A stretch of DNA of 64,000 bases from Bog-473 sp963817735 (lineage in GTDB: Bacteria > Actinomycetota > Acidimicrobiia > Acidimicrobiales > RAAP-2), in contig CAWFPP010000004.1 of assembly GCA_963817735.1 (NCBI GenBank), positions 248,001 to 312,000 on the forward strand. Reading direction: 5' to 3'. Both the position numbers and the translations under genes were made by a program. Below the pieces are notes generated by a model. The model was not told the DNA's origin, did not search any database, and saw only the letters and a program-made list of their open reading frames with translations. Shown piece by piece: positions 25,601 to 35,434 of the stretch. Within the stretch, counting starts at the first letter, position 1. Each line of letters opens with the position of its first letter.

Positions 25601-28600
25601 GCGTTGACGTCCACCGTGCCACCGAAGTACGTGATGGCGTAGTTGGGGTCGACTGCGCCCGCACACGAACTCGGGTAGTTCCCGACCGGACTCGACGACG
25701 TGACCGACGTCGAGCAGGTGGGCGGCGTGGTGAGGGAGCTCGCGCTGTCACCGTTCACGAAGCCCGAGTAGGAGGGGGTGATGGTCGGCGCGGCGCTCCC
25801 GTACGTCGCCGATGCAGAGGACGCGGTCACCATCAGCGGAGCAAGGCCAATGGTTGTCTCGCCACCGACGTAACTGATCGTGTAGTTGGGGTCGACTGCG
25901 CCCGTGCACGAACTCGGGTAGCTCCCGACCGGACTCGACGACGTGGCCGACGTCGAGCAGCTGGGTGCGGTGGTCAGCGACGACGCGCTGTCGCCGTTCA
26001 CGAAGCCCGAGTACGAGGCCGTGACGGTCGGCACAGCCCCGCCGTACGTCATGGTGTCCGAAGAAGCACTCACGACCAGCACCGCGCTTCCGACGACGAC
26101 CTCGCCGCCGACGTAGCTGATCGTGTAGTTGGGGTCGACGGCGCCCGCACACGAACTCGGGTAGCTCCCGACCGGACTCGACGCCGTGGCCGACGTCGAG
26201 CAGGTGGGTGGCGTGGTGAGGGAGCTCGCGCTGTCGCCGTTCACGAAGCCCGAGTACGAGGGGGTGATGGTCGGCGCGGCGCTCCCGTACGTCGCCGAGG
26301 CAGAGGACGCGGCAACGCTCAGTGGGGCCGGGTCGACCTCGACGGACCCGTTGACGTAACTGAACGAGTAATTCGGGTCCGCTGCGCCCGAGCACGAACT
26401 TGCGTACGGCCCCACCGGACTCGACGACTCGGCCGCCGTGGAGCAGGTGGGTGGCGTGGTGAGGGAAGCCGCGCTGTCACCGTTCACGAAGCCCGAGTAC
26501 GTGGCGGTGATGGCGGGCACTGCGCCCCCGTAGGTCATCGACGCCGAGGACGCCGTGACGACCACCAGGGCGGCGACAAGGTGCACGGTCCCGTTCGAGT
26601 AGTCGAACGTGTAGTTGGGATCGACCGCGCCCGAACACGAACTCGGGTAGCTCCCGACTGGGCTCAATGAGGTGGCCGTCGTCGAGCAGGCCGGCTGCGT
26701 CGCGAGCGAGCTCGCGCTGTCGCCGTTGACGAAGCCCGAGTACGAAGCGGTGATGGCCGGCGGGTTCACCCCGTAAGGGACCGAGGCCGAAGAGGCCGTC
26801 ACCTCCAGGGTTGCCGGGTTGACGGTCACGTCTCCGAAGAAGTACGTGATCGTGTAGTTGGCATCCATCGCCCCCCAGCACGAGCTGGCGTCGTCGCCGG
26901 CCGGGCTCGAGCTGTCGGCCGCGGTGTCACAGGTGAGTCCCGTGCCGAGCACCGATGGGTCCTCTCCGTTTTGCAGTCCCGCGACGATCGGCGTGATGGT
27001 CGGTACGGACCCCCCGTAGGTCATGGTCCCCGACGACGCGGTGATCGAAAGCGGCGCAGGAGTCATGGTCACACTGCCGTTGACGTAGCTGATGTCGTAG
27101 TTGCCGTCCATTGCTCCCGAGCACGTGCTCGTGTAGCTCCCCACGCTGCTCGAGCTGGTCGCAGTCGTGCCACAGGTCAGCCCCGCGCCGAGCACCGACG
27201 GGTTGTCCCCGTTCTGGAGCCCGGAAATGCTGGGCGTGATCGCCGGTACCGCGCCCCCGTAGGTCATGGTCCCCGAAGAAGCAGTGATGGAGAGGGGCGC
27301 AGGCGTGACGGTGGTGGTGCCGGTGGCGTAGCTAATGGCGTAGTTGGCGTCGGCCGCCCCCGAGCACTGCGTGGCGTAGCTCCCGACTGGGCTGGAACTC
27401 ACCGCGTCGGTGGTGCAGGTCAAGGCGGACCCGAGCACCGACGAATCCTCTCCGTTCTGGAGACCCGAAACGATCGGGGTGACCGACGGTGGGGCGGAGC
27501 CGTAGACCGCCATCCCCGAAGACGCGGTGATCGTGATCGGGGCAGGATCGACCACGTCCGTGCCGTTCACGTAGCTGATCGAATAGTTCGGATCGACGGC
27601 CCCCGAGCAAGAGGTGTTGTAGTTGCCCACCGCGCTGGTCGGCGAGACGGTCGTCGAGCAAGAAGGCGCTGTGCCGAGAGAGGACGCGTTGTCCCCGTTC
27701 ACGAAACCCTCGTAGGAGGGGGTCACGCTGGGAGCGGACGCGCCGTAGGTCGTCGACGCCGACGAAGCGGTGATGACCAGCGGGGTGGCTCCGACAACCA
27801 TGTTCCCGTTCACGTAGTTGAACGCGTAGTTGGAATCGACTGCACCACTGCACGAAGTCGAATACGTGCCCACCGAACTCGCGGAAGTCGCGTCCGTCGA
27901 ACAGGTCGCGGTCGTCGTGAGTGACGAGGCACTGTCATGGTTCACAAAGCCGCTGTACGACGGAGTGATGGTCGGCGGACTCGCCCCGTAGGTCATCGTT
28001 CCCGAGGAGGCGGTGACGCTCAACGGCGCCGGCGCCACCGTGAGCGTGCCGCTGTCGTAGCTGATGGCGTAGTCGGGATCTGCCGCACCCGTGCACGACG
28101 TGGGGTAGAGATTGACCGGGCTGGCGGACGTGGCCGTGGTCGAACAGGTGGCCATACTGGTGAGCGAGGAGGCCGAGTCGCCGTTCACGAATCCGCTGTA
28201 CGACGCCGTGACTGTCGGAGGTGTGCTGCCGTAGATCGACGACGCCGATGAGGCCGTGACGACCAGCGGAGCCTGCGCAACGTTCACGCCGACCGGCGTC
28301 GTTGTACTCGACGAGGCGTACCCGGCGTCGCCCCCGTAACTGGCGCTGAAGGTATAGCTGCCCGGTGTGAGCGAAGGGATCGAGCACTGCGCCTGATAGC
28401 TCGACCCGACCAGCGTCAGCGCAACCGAGCTGCATCCGGGCACGGTGCTGGCCCCGTTCAGGAACTTCACAGTGCCGCCACCGTCGGTGGGGCTCACTGA
28501 TGCGGTGAGGGTGAGGGTCTGGCCGTAGTACACCGAAGACGCTGACGAACCGAGCGTGGTGCTGGTCACGGCGGGGGCCGGCGGAGCGATCACGAAGCCA

Positions 28601-29830
28601 CGATCAGCCGTCGAGCCGGCGAACAGCGCGATCGGCGACGTGGGGAGCGACGCCTGCACGGGTTTATCGGAGTTCGTCGTTCCGCCGTTGCCGAGCTCAC
28701 CGGCTCCACCCTCGCCCCAGGCGTAGAGGTTGCCATCCGAGCCGATAGCAAGGCTGCTGTCCAAGCCGCCAGATATGGCGACGGCAGTGACACCAGCCGG
28801 CATGGAGACCGGAAACGGGACGCTCTCCTTTGTGGTGCCCCCGTTGCCGAGCTGACCGTCTGTACCCATGCCCCACGCATAGAGCAAATCGTTCGAACCA
28901 ATCGCCATGGCATGGTCGCCGCCGGCGCTGATAACGCTGGCGCTGACCCCAGAGGGCATCTCCACCACCACGGGAACCATGGAGAAGGTATTGGTGCCGT
29001 CACCGAGCTCGGCGTTGTCGCCATCTCCCCAGCTGTAGAGCACGCCGTTGGATCCGATGGCCATACCGAATCGACCACCCGCCGCGATGGCGCTGGCGGT
29101 GACCCCCGCGGGCAAGGGGACTTCCAGCGGGGTGCTCGAGTTCCTCTGGTTGTCCTGCCCGAGAGCGCCGAGATTGCCGTCACCCCACGCGTACACGTTT
29201 CCGTCGGACCCGAGCGCCAGGCTGAGGTCTTCACCAGCGGCGATGGCGACGGGCGTCACCCCGGAAGGGAAAGTCACCGTGACGGGGGTATCTTGCGGTG
29301 GTCTTCGTTCCGTTGCCCAGCTGGCCGTACCCGTTGTACCCCCAGGCGTACAGGGTGCCGTTGGAGCCCAGTGCCAAGCTGTGGTCGTCGCCGGCAGCTA
29401 CTGCGACGGGGACGACACCGGGCGGCAGGGAAACCTGTACGGGCGTCGAGGAACTCGTCGTGGTGCCATTGCCGAGCTGGCCGTCGGTGCCGAGACCCCA
29501 CGCATACAGCGCGCCGTTGGATCCGATTGCGAGAGTGTGGTCTCCGCCCGCCGCACCACCCGTGGGTGTCACCCCCCCTGGGAGGGTGATCACTGTCGGG
29601 ACGTAGGCGTCAGTCGAGGTGCCGTTTCCCAGTGCCCCGTCGGTGTTGTCGCCAAAAGCGTAGAGCGCTTCGGTGCCCGCGGCTCTGGCGGACGATGTGG
29701 TCAGGGTGTTCACGGCCAGTGGCGCCGCCATGATCAGCACGGCCAGCGCCGCGCTCATGGAGCGCGGTCTCCGCAGGCGCCCCACTCGCCCTACAGAATC
29801 GTGCCCGGTACCACTTCCCCCGTTCGTCAC
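22616..29830 (-). CDS. Giant secreted RCC1/Ig/MBG-repeat protein, three frame breaks
   Basis: A reconstructed protein of about 2400 residues. GTG 29830 has GGGAGG five bases upstream. A signal peptide (AALAVLIMAAPLAV, cleavage near SARAAG) is followed by seven RCC1-like repeats (LYAWGxGxxGQLGNG, SLALGSNG), one Ig-like domain (TLTASVSPTDGGGTVKF), 21 MBG repeats of about 81 residues (ITASSxxxTYGGxxPTITASYSGF, NGDSASSLTTPPTCST) and a C-terminal stretch of about 170 residues with short GTVTVEAGG-type strands, probably a beta-solenoid. Frame breaks lie at about 29293, 25482 and 25050; each fits one extra base, and together they restore the starting frame. Role: probably a surface or released adhesin. 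No sorting motif or membrane anchor is visible. Confidence 0.8.
23160..28290. repeat. Array of 21 MBG-type repeats, 243-bp period
   Basis: The segment coding for FVNGDSASSL-like loops recurs about every 243 bp (for example near 23566, 23809, 24779, 25022, 25757, 26000, 26243, 26486). Units are diverged in sequence but strongly similar in pairs. Three units (fourth to sixth from the N-terminus) replace SYSGFVNGD by SGLQNGED/DNP and form a separate subtype, duplicated as a block. Confidence 0.85.
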
Positions 29831-29904
29831 GTCGCCTCCCTTTGCGCCACGTGACCGCCAATTCAGGATTCCGCCCCAATTCGCTGACGCACCGTATGGC
29901 TCGA

Positions 29905-29931
29905 CCTCAACCTTGTCAACCGGGGTTGAGG
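29905..29931. promoter_or_regulatory. Inverted repeat in divergent intergenic region
   Basis: Perfect eight-base arms (CCTCAACC and GGTTGAGG) separated by 11 bases, between the divergent starts of the giant repeat protein and the DUF4012 gene. It could be an operator for either gene or a 5' leader hairpin. Confidence 0.35.
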
Positions 29932-30050
29932 ATGAGGGGCCACCCTCGGTGTCTCGGAGCCGACTCGGGGTGCCGCTCAGCGGGCTCTTCGTGGCTGCCT
30001 GGTCGCAGCGGCGCCGGTGGGGTGCAAGGTCGACCGGGGTGATCGCAACC

Positions 30051-30056
30051 TATATT
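30051..30056 (+). promoter_or_regulatory. Possible -10 element before DUF4012 gene
   Basis: TATATT lies 12 bases before the GTG at 30068 and has no recognisable ribosome-binding site after it. This would fit a leaderless or near-leaderless transcript, common in actinobacteria. No convincing -35 box was seen. Confidence 0.3.
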
Positions 30057-30067
30057 GGGCCGCCTTG

Positions 30068-32332
30068 GTGGCTGACCGGGGCAGGGTAGAGGCGTTGTCG
30101 CCTGTTTCTCTGCTGGTCGGGGCGGCTGCTGTCGGCGGGGCGCTCGCCGGCTGCCACCCCACGGGGACACCGGTGCTCGATCCGATTTACGCCGCCGCAT
30201 TCGCCGCCGCCGTGACCTGGGCCGCCGCCCGCGCCCCACGGGGGGCGCTGCTGTGGCTGGGCGTGCTCGCCGTGGCGATGAGCCGCGGCTGGCTCGTCCT
30301 GCCGGCGCTCGCCGCGCTGTTGCTCGCCTTCGCCGGCGTGTGGCCGCGCCGGCCCAATGCGCTCCTGGGCGCGCTCACCGGTGCCCTCGCCGTGCAGGTC
30401 GTGTTGCGCTGGCCCCCGGTGGCCTTCCACGGCGCCACCGCGCTGATGGCCGTGGCCGCAATCGGACCATGCCTGGTGGGTGCCGTGCGCACCCTCTCGG
30501 CGCCGGCCCGGCGCCGAGTGCGCCGGTGGACCTTTGGCCTGATCACGCTGGCGATCGTCCTGTCCATCCCGGCTGCCGTGGGTGCCCTGCTGGCCCATTC
30601 CGAAATCAGCCAGGGGATCGACCAGGCGCAGGGCGCCCTGGGGTCGATCGGCAACGGCACCACCGCATATGGCGCGGCACAGCTCCAGGCAGCGAGCTCG
30701 GACTTCGCATCCGCCGCGTCCAGCACCGACAGCTGGTGGACCGCCGGCGCCCGCCTGGTGCCGGTGGTGTCCCAGCAGCGCCAGGCCGTGGGCCAGGCCT
30801 CGGCAGTGGCGCGGGACGTGACCGCCACCGCGGCGAGCCAGGCGGCGGGGGTCAACTACCAGGAGCTCCGCTATTCCGACGGACAGTTGAACCTGGGACA
30901 GGTCAGCGCCCTCGCCGGGCCGCTCGGCGTCGTCGACGGCCAGCTGACGGGCGCCGTCGAGGAACTCCGGTCCCTGCAGTCGGGATGGCTGATCCAACCG
31001 GTTCAGTCCCGCCTGGACCGGCTGGACACCAAGATCTTCGGGGCCCAGGCCAGTGCCTCGCTGGCCGCGCAGCTGGTGCAGGTCGCGCCCTCCCTTCTCG
31101 GGGGCGACGGCGTCCGCCACTACTTCATCGCCTTCATGGACACCGCCGAGAGCCGCGGCCTGGGCGGGTTGATCGCCTCCTACGGCGAGCTCACGGCCGA
31201 CCAGGGTCACCTCACGTTGACCCGCTCGGGTGACATCTCCCAGCTGATCGAGGCGCTGCCCAAAGGGGGCGGCCACCTGACGGGGCCCGCCGACTACCTG
31301 GCCCGCTACGGCGCCTTCCACCCCCAGAAGCTCATGCAGGACCTGAGCTACGCCCCCGACCTGCCGACGGTGGCCGACGTGATTCGTCAGCTCTACCCAC
31401 AGGCGGGGGGCGACCCCATCGACGGCGTCCTCGCGCTCGACCCCTACGGGCTGGCGGCTCTGATCCACCTCACCGGGCCAATTGAGGTGCCCGGGCTGGG
31501 CAGGTTGACCGCAGCCAACACCGCCAGCGAGTTGCTCCAGGGCCAGTACGCCAACTTCCCGGGCCAGCAGAGAGTGGCGCACAACTACGACCAGGATGCC
31601 CTCAAGATCGAGTTCCACAAGTTGACCACCGGGTCGCTGCCCGGCCCCCGTACATTGTCGGACGCACTAGACACCGAGGTTCGTCAGGGGCGCATTCAGT
31701 TCTGGAGCTTCGACAAGACGGATCAGTCCGTGCTCTACCGACTCGGCCTGGCCGGCGCCTTTCCGGCCGCCCGTGGCCACGATCTCCTGGCCGTGACCAC
31801 CCAGAACGCAGCCAACAACAAGATCGACGTCTACCTGCAGCGTTCCATCTCCGATGCGGTGCGCTACGACCCGGCGAACGGGGCGGTGGCGTCCCTGGTC
31901 ACGATCACCCTGCACAACGGAGCCCCGAACCAGGGCCTCCCGAGCGAGGTGATCGGCAGCTATTCCGGCAGTGGGCTGCCGACCGGGACCAACGAGACGT
32001 GGCTCACCCTCTACAGCCCGCTCGGGCTGCGCGCCGCCACCGTCAACGGCAAGAGTCAAGGGGTGAGCGACAAGGCTGAGCTGGGCGTCCACGCCTACAG
32101 CGAGTACGTGGACATCCCTCCCGAGAGCAGCGTGAGGCTGACCTTCGACCTCGCCGGGGTCACCACCCCGGGCCCGGCCTACAGGATCAGCCTGTACAAC
32201 CAGCCCATGGTGCTGCCCGATGCGGACACGGTGACCGTCCAGCCGACTTCGGGGTGGACGGTCACCGGTCCTGCCTCATGGCCCGATGACCTCACCGACG
32301 GACTGACGTTCCTGCTGCATGGGGACCACTAA
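30068..32332 (+). CDS. DUF4012 membrane protein of polysaccharide cluster
   Basis: A protein of about 754 residues. The N-terminal third is hydrophobic with several membrane segments (for example LLWLGVLAVAMSRGWLVLPALAALLLAFAG is split over two). The extracytoplasmic DUF4012 part follows (LLGGDGVRHYFIAFMDTAESRGLGGLIASYGEL; NYDQDALKIEFHKL; VYLQRSISDAVRYD). DUF4012 proteins often sit in actinobacterial exopolysaccharide clusters; their activity is unknown to me. The start is uncertain: GTG 30068, TTG 30065 and GTG 30017 are all open. It opens the polysaccharide region. Confidence 0.72.
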   Translation: MADRGRVEALSPVSLLVGAAAVGGALAGCHPTGTPVLDPIYAAAFAAAVTWAAARAPRGALLWLGVLAVAMSRGWLVLPALAALLLAFAGVWPRRPNALLGALTGALAVQVVLRWPPVAFHGATALMAVAAIGPCLVGAVRTLSAPARRRVRRWTFGLITLAIVLSIPAAVGALLAHSEISQGIDQAQGALGSIGNGTTAYGAAQLQAASSDFASAASSTDSWWTAGARLVPVVSQQRQAVGQASAVARDVTATAASQAAGVNYQELRYSDGQLNLGQVSALAGPLGVVDGQLTGAVEELRSLQSGWLIQPVQSRLDRLDTKIFGAQASASLAAQLVQVAPSLLGGDGVRHYFIAFMDTAESRGLGGLIASYGELTADQGHLTLTRSGDISQLIEALPKGGGHLTGPADYLARYGAFHPQKLMQDLSYAPDLPTVADVIRQLYPQAGGDPIDGVLALDPYGLAALIHLTGPIEVPGLGRLTAANTASELLQGQYANFPGQQRVAHNYDQDALKIEFHKLTTGSLPGPRTLSDALDTEVRQGRIQFWSFDKTDQSVLYRLGLAGAFPAARGHDLLAVTTQNAANNKIDVYLQRSISDAVRYDPANGAVASLVTITLHNGAPNQGLPSEVIGSYSGSGLPTGTNETWLTLYSPLGLRAATVNGKSQGVSDKAELGVHAYSEYVDIPPESSVRLTFDLAGVTTPGPAYRISLYNQPMVLPDADTVTVQPTSGWTVTGPASWPDDLTDGLTFLLHGDH

Positions 32333-32349
32333 GGGCCCAATTCGGGCCC
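32333..32349 (+). terminator. GC hairpin directly after DUF4012 stop
   Basis: GGGCCC arms flank a five-base loop immediately after the stop codon. The stem is strong but no T-run follows, so it is a possible terminator or processing hairpin only. Confidence 0.3.
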
Positions 32350-32438
32350 AGCTCGCTGACGGCAGCCGATCCACCTGGTACGTCAGGCCGATTTTCGGGT
32401 TAGCCTTTCGGCCGGAACAGCAATCAGGAGGGCACCTG

Positions 32439-32801
32439 ATGAGGCGCAGGGCCGTTGGTGTGTGGGGCGGGATTTTGCTTTTGGGCGCGACGGCGTTGCT
32501 CGGCCCCGTGCTGCTCGTCTCGGGGCCTGCCACGGCCGCGACGTGCCCCTACGGGCCCTGCACTCAACCGACCACGGTCACACCCACCACGGTCGCCCCG
32601 TCGACCCCGGTCATCCAACCCGCCTCCGTCACTCCCCCCTCCCCCACCGCCCCCGCTCCGTCCTCCCCCTTGGCCTTCACCGGCGCCGAGCTCGCGCTGA
32701 TCTTCACGATCGGCGCCATCGCCATCGGGGTGGGCGGCATGCTTGTTCTGGTGAGCCGCCGGCGGCGGTCCCAGCCGGCCTATGAGAGAGATCGGCGGTA
32801 G
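32439..32801 (+). CDS. Small secreted protein with LAFTG sorting signal
   Basis: A 120-residue cell-wall peptide. The signal peptide (GGILLLGATALLGPVLLVSG, cleavage near ATAATC) is followed by a Thr/Pro/Ser-rich linker with a single CPYGPC cysteine pair. At the C-terminus is LAFTG, a class E type sortase motif, then a membrane helix (LALIFTIGAIAIGVGGMLVLVS) and the basic tail RRRR. The mature, anchored part is only about 55 residues. The ATG has AGGAGGG upstream. No sortase gene is in the window, so the enzyme must be elsewhere. Confidence 0.75.
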   Translation: MRRRAVGVWGGILLLGATALLGPVLLVSGPATAATCPYGPCTQPTTVTPTTVAPSTPVIQPASVTPPSPTAPAPSSPLAFTGAELALIFTIGAIAIGVGGMLVLVSRRRRSQPAYERDRR

Positions 32802-32829
32802 GCGGAAGGCCCTAGAGATATCGTCGATC

Positions 32830-33495
32830 ATGTCCTCGGCCTGTGACCTCGTCATCCTCGGTGCCGGTGGCATGGGGCAAGAGGTGGCCGACATCGTTCG
32901 GGCTGCGGCATCCGACGACTCCCGGTACAACCTGATCGGGTTCGTCGACGACGACCGCGCGCTGCACGGCCTCGAGATCCTCGGGCTGACCGTGCTCGGT
33001 GATCTTCGCTGGTTGTCCGGCCGCCGGGCCGCCCTGGCCATGGGGGTGGGCGCGCCGGCGGCGCGACGCCGGGCGTGGGCCGCGGCCCAAGCGGTCGGGG
33101 CGGTCGAGGCACCGCCACTGGTCCACCCTTCGGCTTACGTGGGGTTAGGGACCGAGTTGGGCGAGGGAACGGTGGTGGGGGCCCATGCCACGCTGACGGC
33201 CGACGTGGTGGTGGGTCGTTTCGGCATCGTCAACGTCGGGGCCACCGTCAGCCACAACGCCCGCCTGGGCGACTTCGCCACCGTCGCACCGGGTGCGCAT
33301 CTGGCGGGCCACGTCCACCTGGGCGAGGGGGCCGACGTCGGCATCGGCGCCTCGGTGACGCAGGGGAACACAATCGGTGCCTGGTCCATCGTCGGCGCCG
33401 GGACCGTGGTGATCGGTGACGTGGAGGCGGACACCACGGTCGTCGGCTGCCCGGCCCGGGTCGTGGACAGACGCCCGGCGGGGTGGCAGGAGTGA
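32830..33495 (+). CDS. PglD/NeuD-like sugar O/N-acetyltransferase
   Basis: A 221-residue protein with an N-terminal Rossmann-like domain (LVILGAGGMGQEVADIVRAA) and a C-terminal left-handed beta-helix of hexapeptide repeats (GEGTVVGAHATLTADVVVG, LGEGADVGIGASV). This is the PglD/NeuD arrangement that acetylates an amino-sugar nucleotide. It overlaps the aminotransferase start by GTGA, and a PglC-like transferase follows, so it likely finishes an acetamido sugar made by that aminotransferase. The ATG at 32830 is chosen as the first Met before the Rossmann strand. Confidence 0.85.
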   Translation: MSSACDLVILGAGGMGQEVADIVRAAASDDSRYNLIGFVDDDRALHGLEILGLTVLGDLRWLSGRRAALAMGVGAPAARRRAWAAAQAVGAVEAPPLVHPSAYVGLGTELGEGTVVGAHATLTADVVVGRFGIVNVGATVSHNARLGDFATVAPGAHLAGHVHLGEGADVGIGASVTQGNTIGAWSIVGAGTVVIGDVEADTTVVGCPARVVDRRPAGWQE

Positions 33496-34904
33496 GCGGC
33501 GGGTACACGGAGTGGCGGATCGGCCTCGCCCGCCCCGACGTCGGCGAGGAGGAGATTCAGGCGGTGTCCCGGGTGCTGCGCACCCCGATCCTCACCAACG
33601 GGCCCGAGACGGCGGGCTTCGAGCGGGAGTTCGCCGACCTGCACCAGGCGGAGCACGGGGTCGCCTTCGCCAACGGGACCGTCGCCCTGGTGGCGCTCTT
33701 CGCCGCCCTCGGCATCGGACCGGGAGACGAGGTCATTGTGCCCTCGCTGACCTTCGTGTCGTCGGCCACGTCCATCGTCTACGCCGGCGCCACACCGGTC
33801 TTCGCCGATGTCGACCCCGACACGTTCAACCTGGACCCGGCCGACGTGGCCCGCCGGATGGGTCCGCGGGTCAAGGGCATCGTGGCCGTGCACTACGGGG
33901 GCCAGCCCGCCGACCTGGCCGAGCTCTCGGACTTGGCCGCCGATGCCGGCGTGGTGCTCCTGGAGGACGCGGCGGAGGCCCACGGCGCCCGCTACCGGGA
34001 CCGCCACGTGGGGACGTGGGGCGTGGCGGGCATGTTCAGCTTCACCCCAACGAAGAACATCACGACCGGCGAGGGGGGGATGGTCCTCACCGGCGACGGC
34101 GACCTGGCCGGGCGCCTGCGCCTGCAGCGCAACCACGGCCAGACGTCGCCCTACGAGCACGCGGTCCTGGGCTGTAACTGGCGCTTGTCCGAGATGCAGG
34201 CGGCCATGGGCCGGTCCCAGACGGCCAAGCTCGACGCCATCCTCGCCCGCAAGCGCACGTTGGCGGCCGAGCTCGATCGGCACCTCGATCCGATAGCCGG
34301 CGTGCAGGCGCCGGTGGTGCGAGGCGACCGGGATCACGTGCACATGCTCTACACGGTGACGCTGGCCACCGCCGACGCGGCCCGGCGCGATGCCGTGATC
34401 GACGACCTCGCGCAGCAGGGGATCGAATCCCGCGTGTATTTCCCCCCGGCGCATCGACAGCCCGTCTTCGGAGGGCAACCGCCGGATCTGCCGGTGACCG
34501 ATGACCTGGCGGGGCGAATTCTCTCTCTGCCCATGCACTCGCTCCTCACCTCCGACGAGGTGGCCGACGTTGCGACGGGCCTGGCGGCCGCCCTCAGCCG
34601 CACCACCGCCACCCTGCGCCCGCATGGTGAACCGAATTGCCGCCGCCGGTGTGGCCCTCCTGCTGGCACCGGTGCTGGCCGTGGTGGCCCTCGTGGTGCG
34701 GCTCGCCGATGGCCGGCCCCTCCTCTTCGTCCACCAGCGTGCCGGACTGGGCGGACGGCCGTTCGGTCTCCTGAAGTTCCGCACCATGCGCCCGCCTGCC
34801 TTTCCAGAAGAGCCCGACGCCGCGCGCATCACCCGGGTCGGCCGCCTACTCCGTCGCTCCAGCCTCGACGAGCTGCCGGAACTGTGGAACGTGGTGCGGG
34901 GTGA
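33492..34904 (+). CDS. PglE-like DegT/DnrJ/EryC1 aminotransferase with odd tail
   Basis: A PLP-dependent sugar aminotransferase. GVAFANGTVALVALFAALGIGPGDEVIVPS binds cofactor, and the Schiff-base Lys is in FSFTPTKNITTGEGG. The DegT core ends near 34612 (about residue 373, normal family length), but the frame has no stop and runs about 93 more Arg/Pro-rich residues inside the sugar-transferase gene. This looks like an out-of-frame tail. A TGA at 34628-34630 in another frame, overlapping the next start, suggests a one-base loss near the end. The GTG start overlaps the acetyltransferase stop. Confidence 0.82.
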   Translation: MSGGYTEWRIGLARPDVGEEEIQAVSRVLRTPILTNGPETAGFEREFADLHQAEHGVAFANGTVALVALFAALGIGPGDEVIVPSLTFVSSATSIVYAGATPVFADVDPDTFNLDPADVARRMGPRVKGIVAVHYGGQPADLAELSDLAADAGVVLLEDAAEAHGARYRDRHVGTWGVAGMFSFTPTKNITTGEGGMVLTGDGDLAGRLRLQRNHGQTSPYEHAVLGCNWRLSEMQAAMGRSQTAKLDAILARKRTLAAELDRHLDPIAGVQAPVVRGDRDHVHMLYTVTLATADAARRDAVIDDLAQQGIESRVYFPPAHRQPVFGGQPPDLPVTDDLAGRILSLPMHSLLTSDEVADVATGLAAALSRTTATLRPHGEPNCRRRCGPPAGTGAGRGGPRGAARRWPAPPLRPPACRTGRTAVRSPEVPHHAPACLSRRARRRAHHPGRPPTPSLQPRRAAGTVERGAG

Positions 34905-35199
34905 GATGAACCTCGTCGGCCCCCGTCCCATGCCCGTGGCGTACACGGCCGAGTATTCGCCGACGGAAGCGAAGCGGCTGGAGGTCAAGCCGGGCCTGAC
35001 CGGCCTGGTCGCGGTGCGCGGTCGCAACGCCCTCACCTGGAACGAGAAATTCGCTCTCGACACCTGGTACGTCGAACATCGCACCTGGGGCCTCGACGTG
35101 CGCATCCTGCTGCAGACGCCGCTGGTCGTCCTGCGTGGGCGCGGGATCTCGCACGGCGAGCACGCCACCATGCCCGAGTTCAAAGGGCAGAAGGGGTAG
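34624..35199 (+). CDS. PglC-like initiating phosphoglycosyl transferase
   Basis: A 191-residue monotopic sugar-1-phosphate transferase that loads the first sugar onto undecaprenyl phosphate. One re-entrant or membrane helix at the N-terminus (AAAGVALLLAPVLAVVALVV) precedes the diagnostic LLKFRTM, SSLDELPELWNVVRGEMNLVGPRPMP and KPGLTGLVAVRGRN blocks. The short length, without extra membrane helices, matches PglC rather than WbaP/WcaJ. With its two neighbours it forms a PglD-E-C-like set; the 4,6-dehydratase (PglF) is not in the window. Confidence 0.88.
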   Translation: MVNRIAAAGVALLLAPVLAVVALVVRLADGRPLLFVHQRAGLGGRPFGLLKFRTMRPPAFPEEPDAARITRVGRLLRRSSLDELPELWNVVRGEMNLVGPRPMPVAYTAEYSPTEAKRLEVKPGLTGLVAVRGRNALTWNEKFALDTWYVEHRTWGLDVRILLQTPLVVLRGRGISHGEHATMPEFKGQKG

Positions 35200-35434
35200 C
35201 GCCCTGTGTTGAAACGGTCAGCGACGGGGACCTTAGTCGGGACGGAGCCCGCCGAGATGATCGAGTCCCGGTGGACGTCGAGGCCTACACGGGTGGGCCC
35301 GAAGAGGGCGGAATTGGCTTTGGACGCGGTCAGCTCTTTCCGTAAGTTGGCTCGGTCCACGTCCTCGCGGACAATCCGCGTCTTTGCGGAATCGAGCGGG
35401 CCGTTCCATTGTCACGAGCAATGCAATAGGCCCT

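Noticed and set aside
22616..29830. Three separate genes instead of one giant gene
   Set aside because: Each internal frame lacks a start with a ribosome-binding site, and the repeat unit continues exactly across each break when one base is removed.
30050..31618. Minus-strand frame of 522 codons
   Set aside because: It is opposite the DUF4012 gene; composition is Gly/Arg/His-rich with no domain.
33135..35360. Minus-strand frame of 741 codons
   Set aside because: It covers the acetyltransferase, DegT and PglC-like genes, which have conserved motifs on the plus strand.
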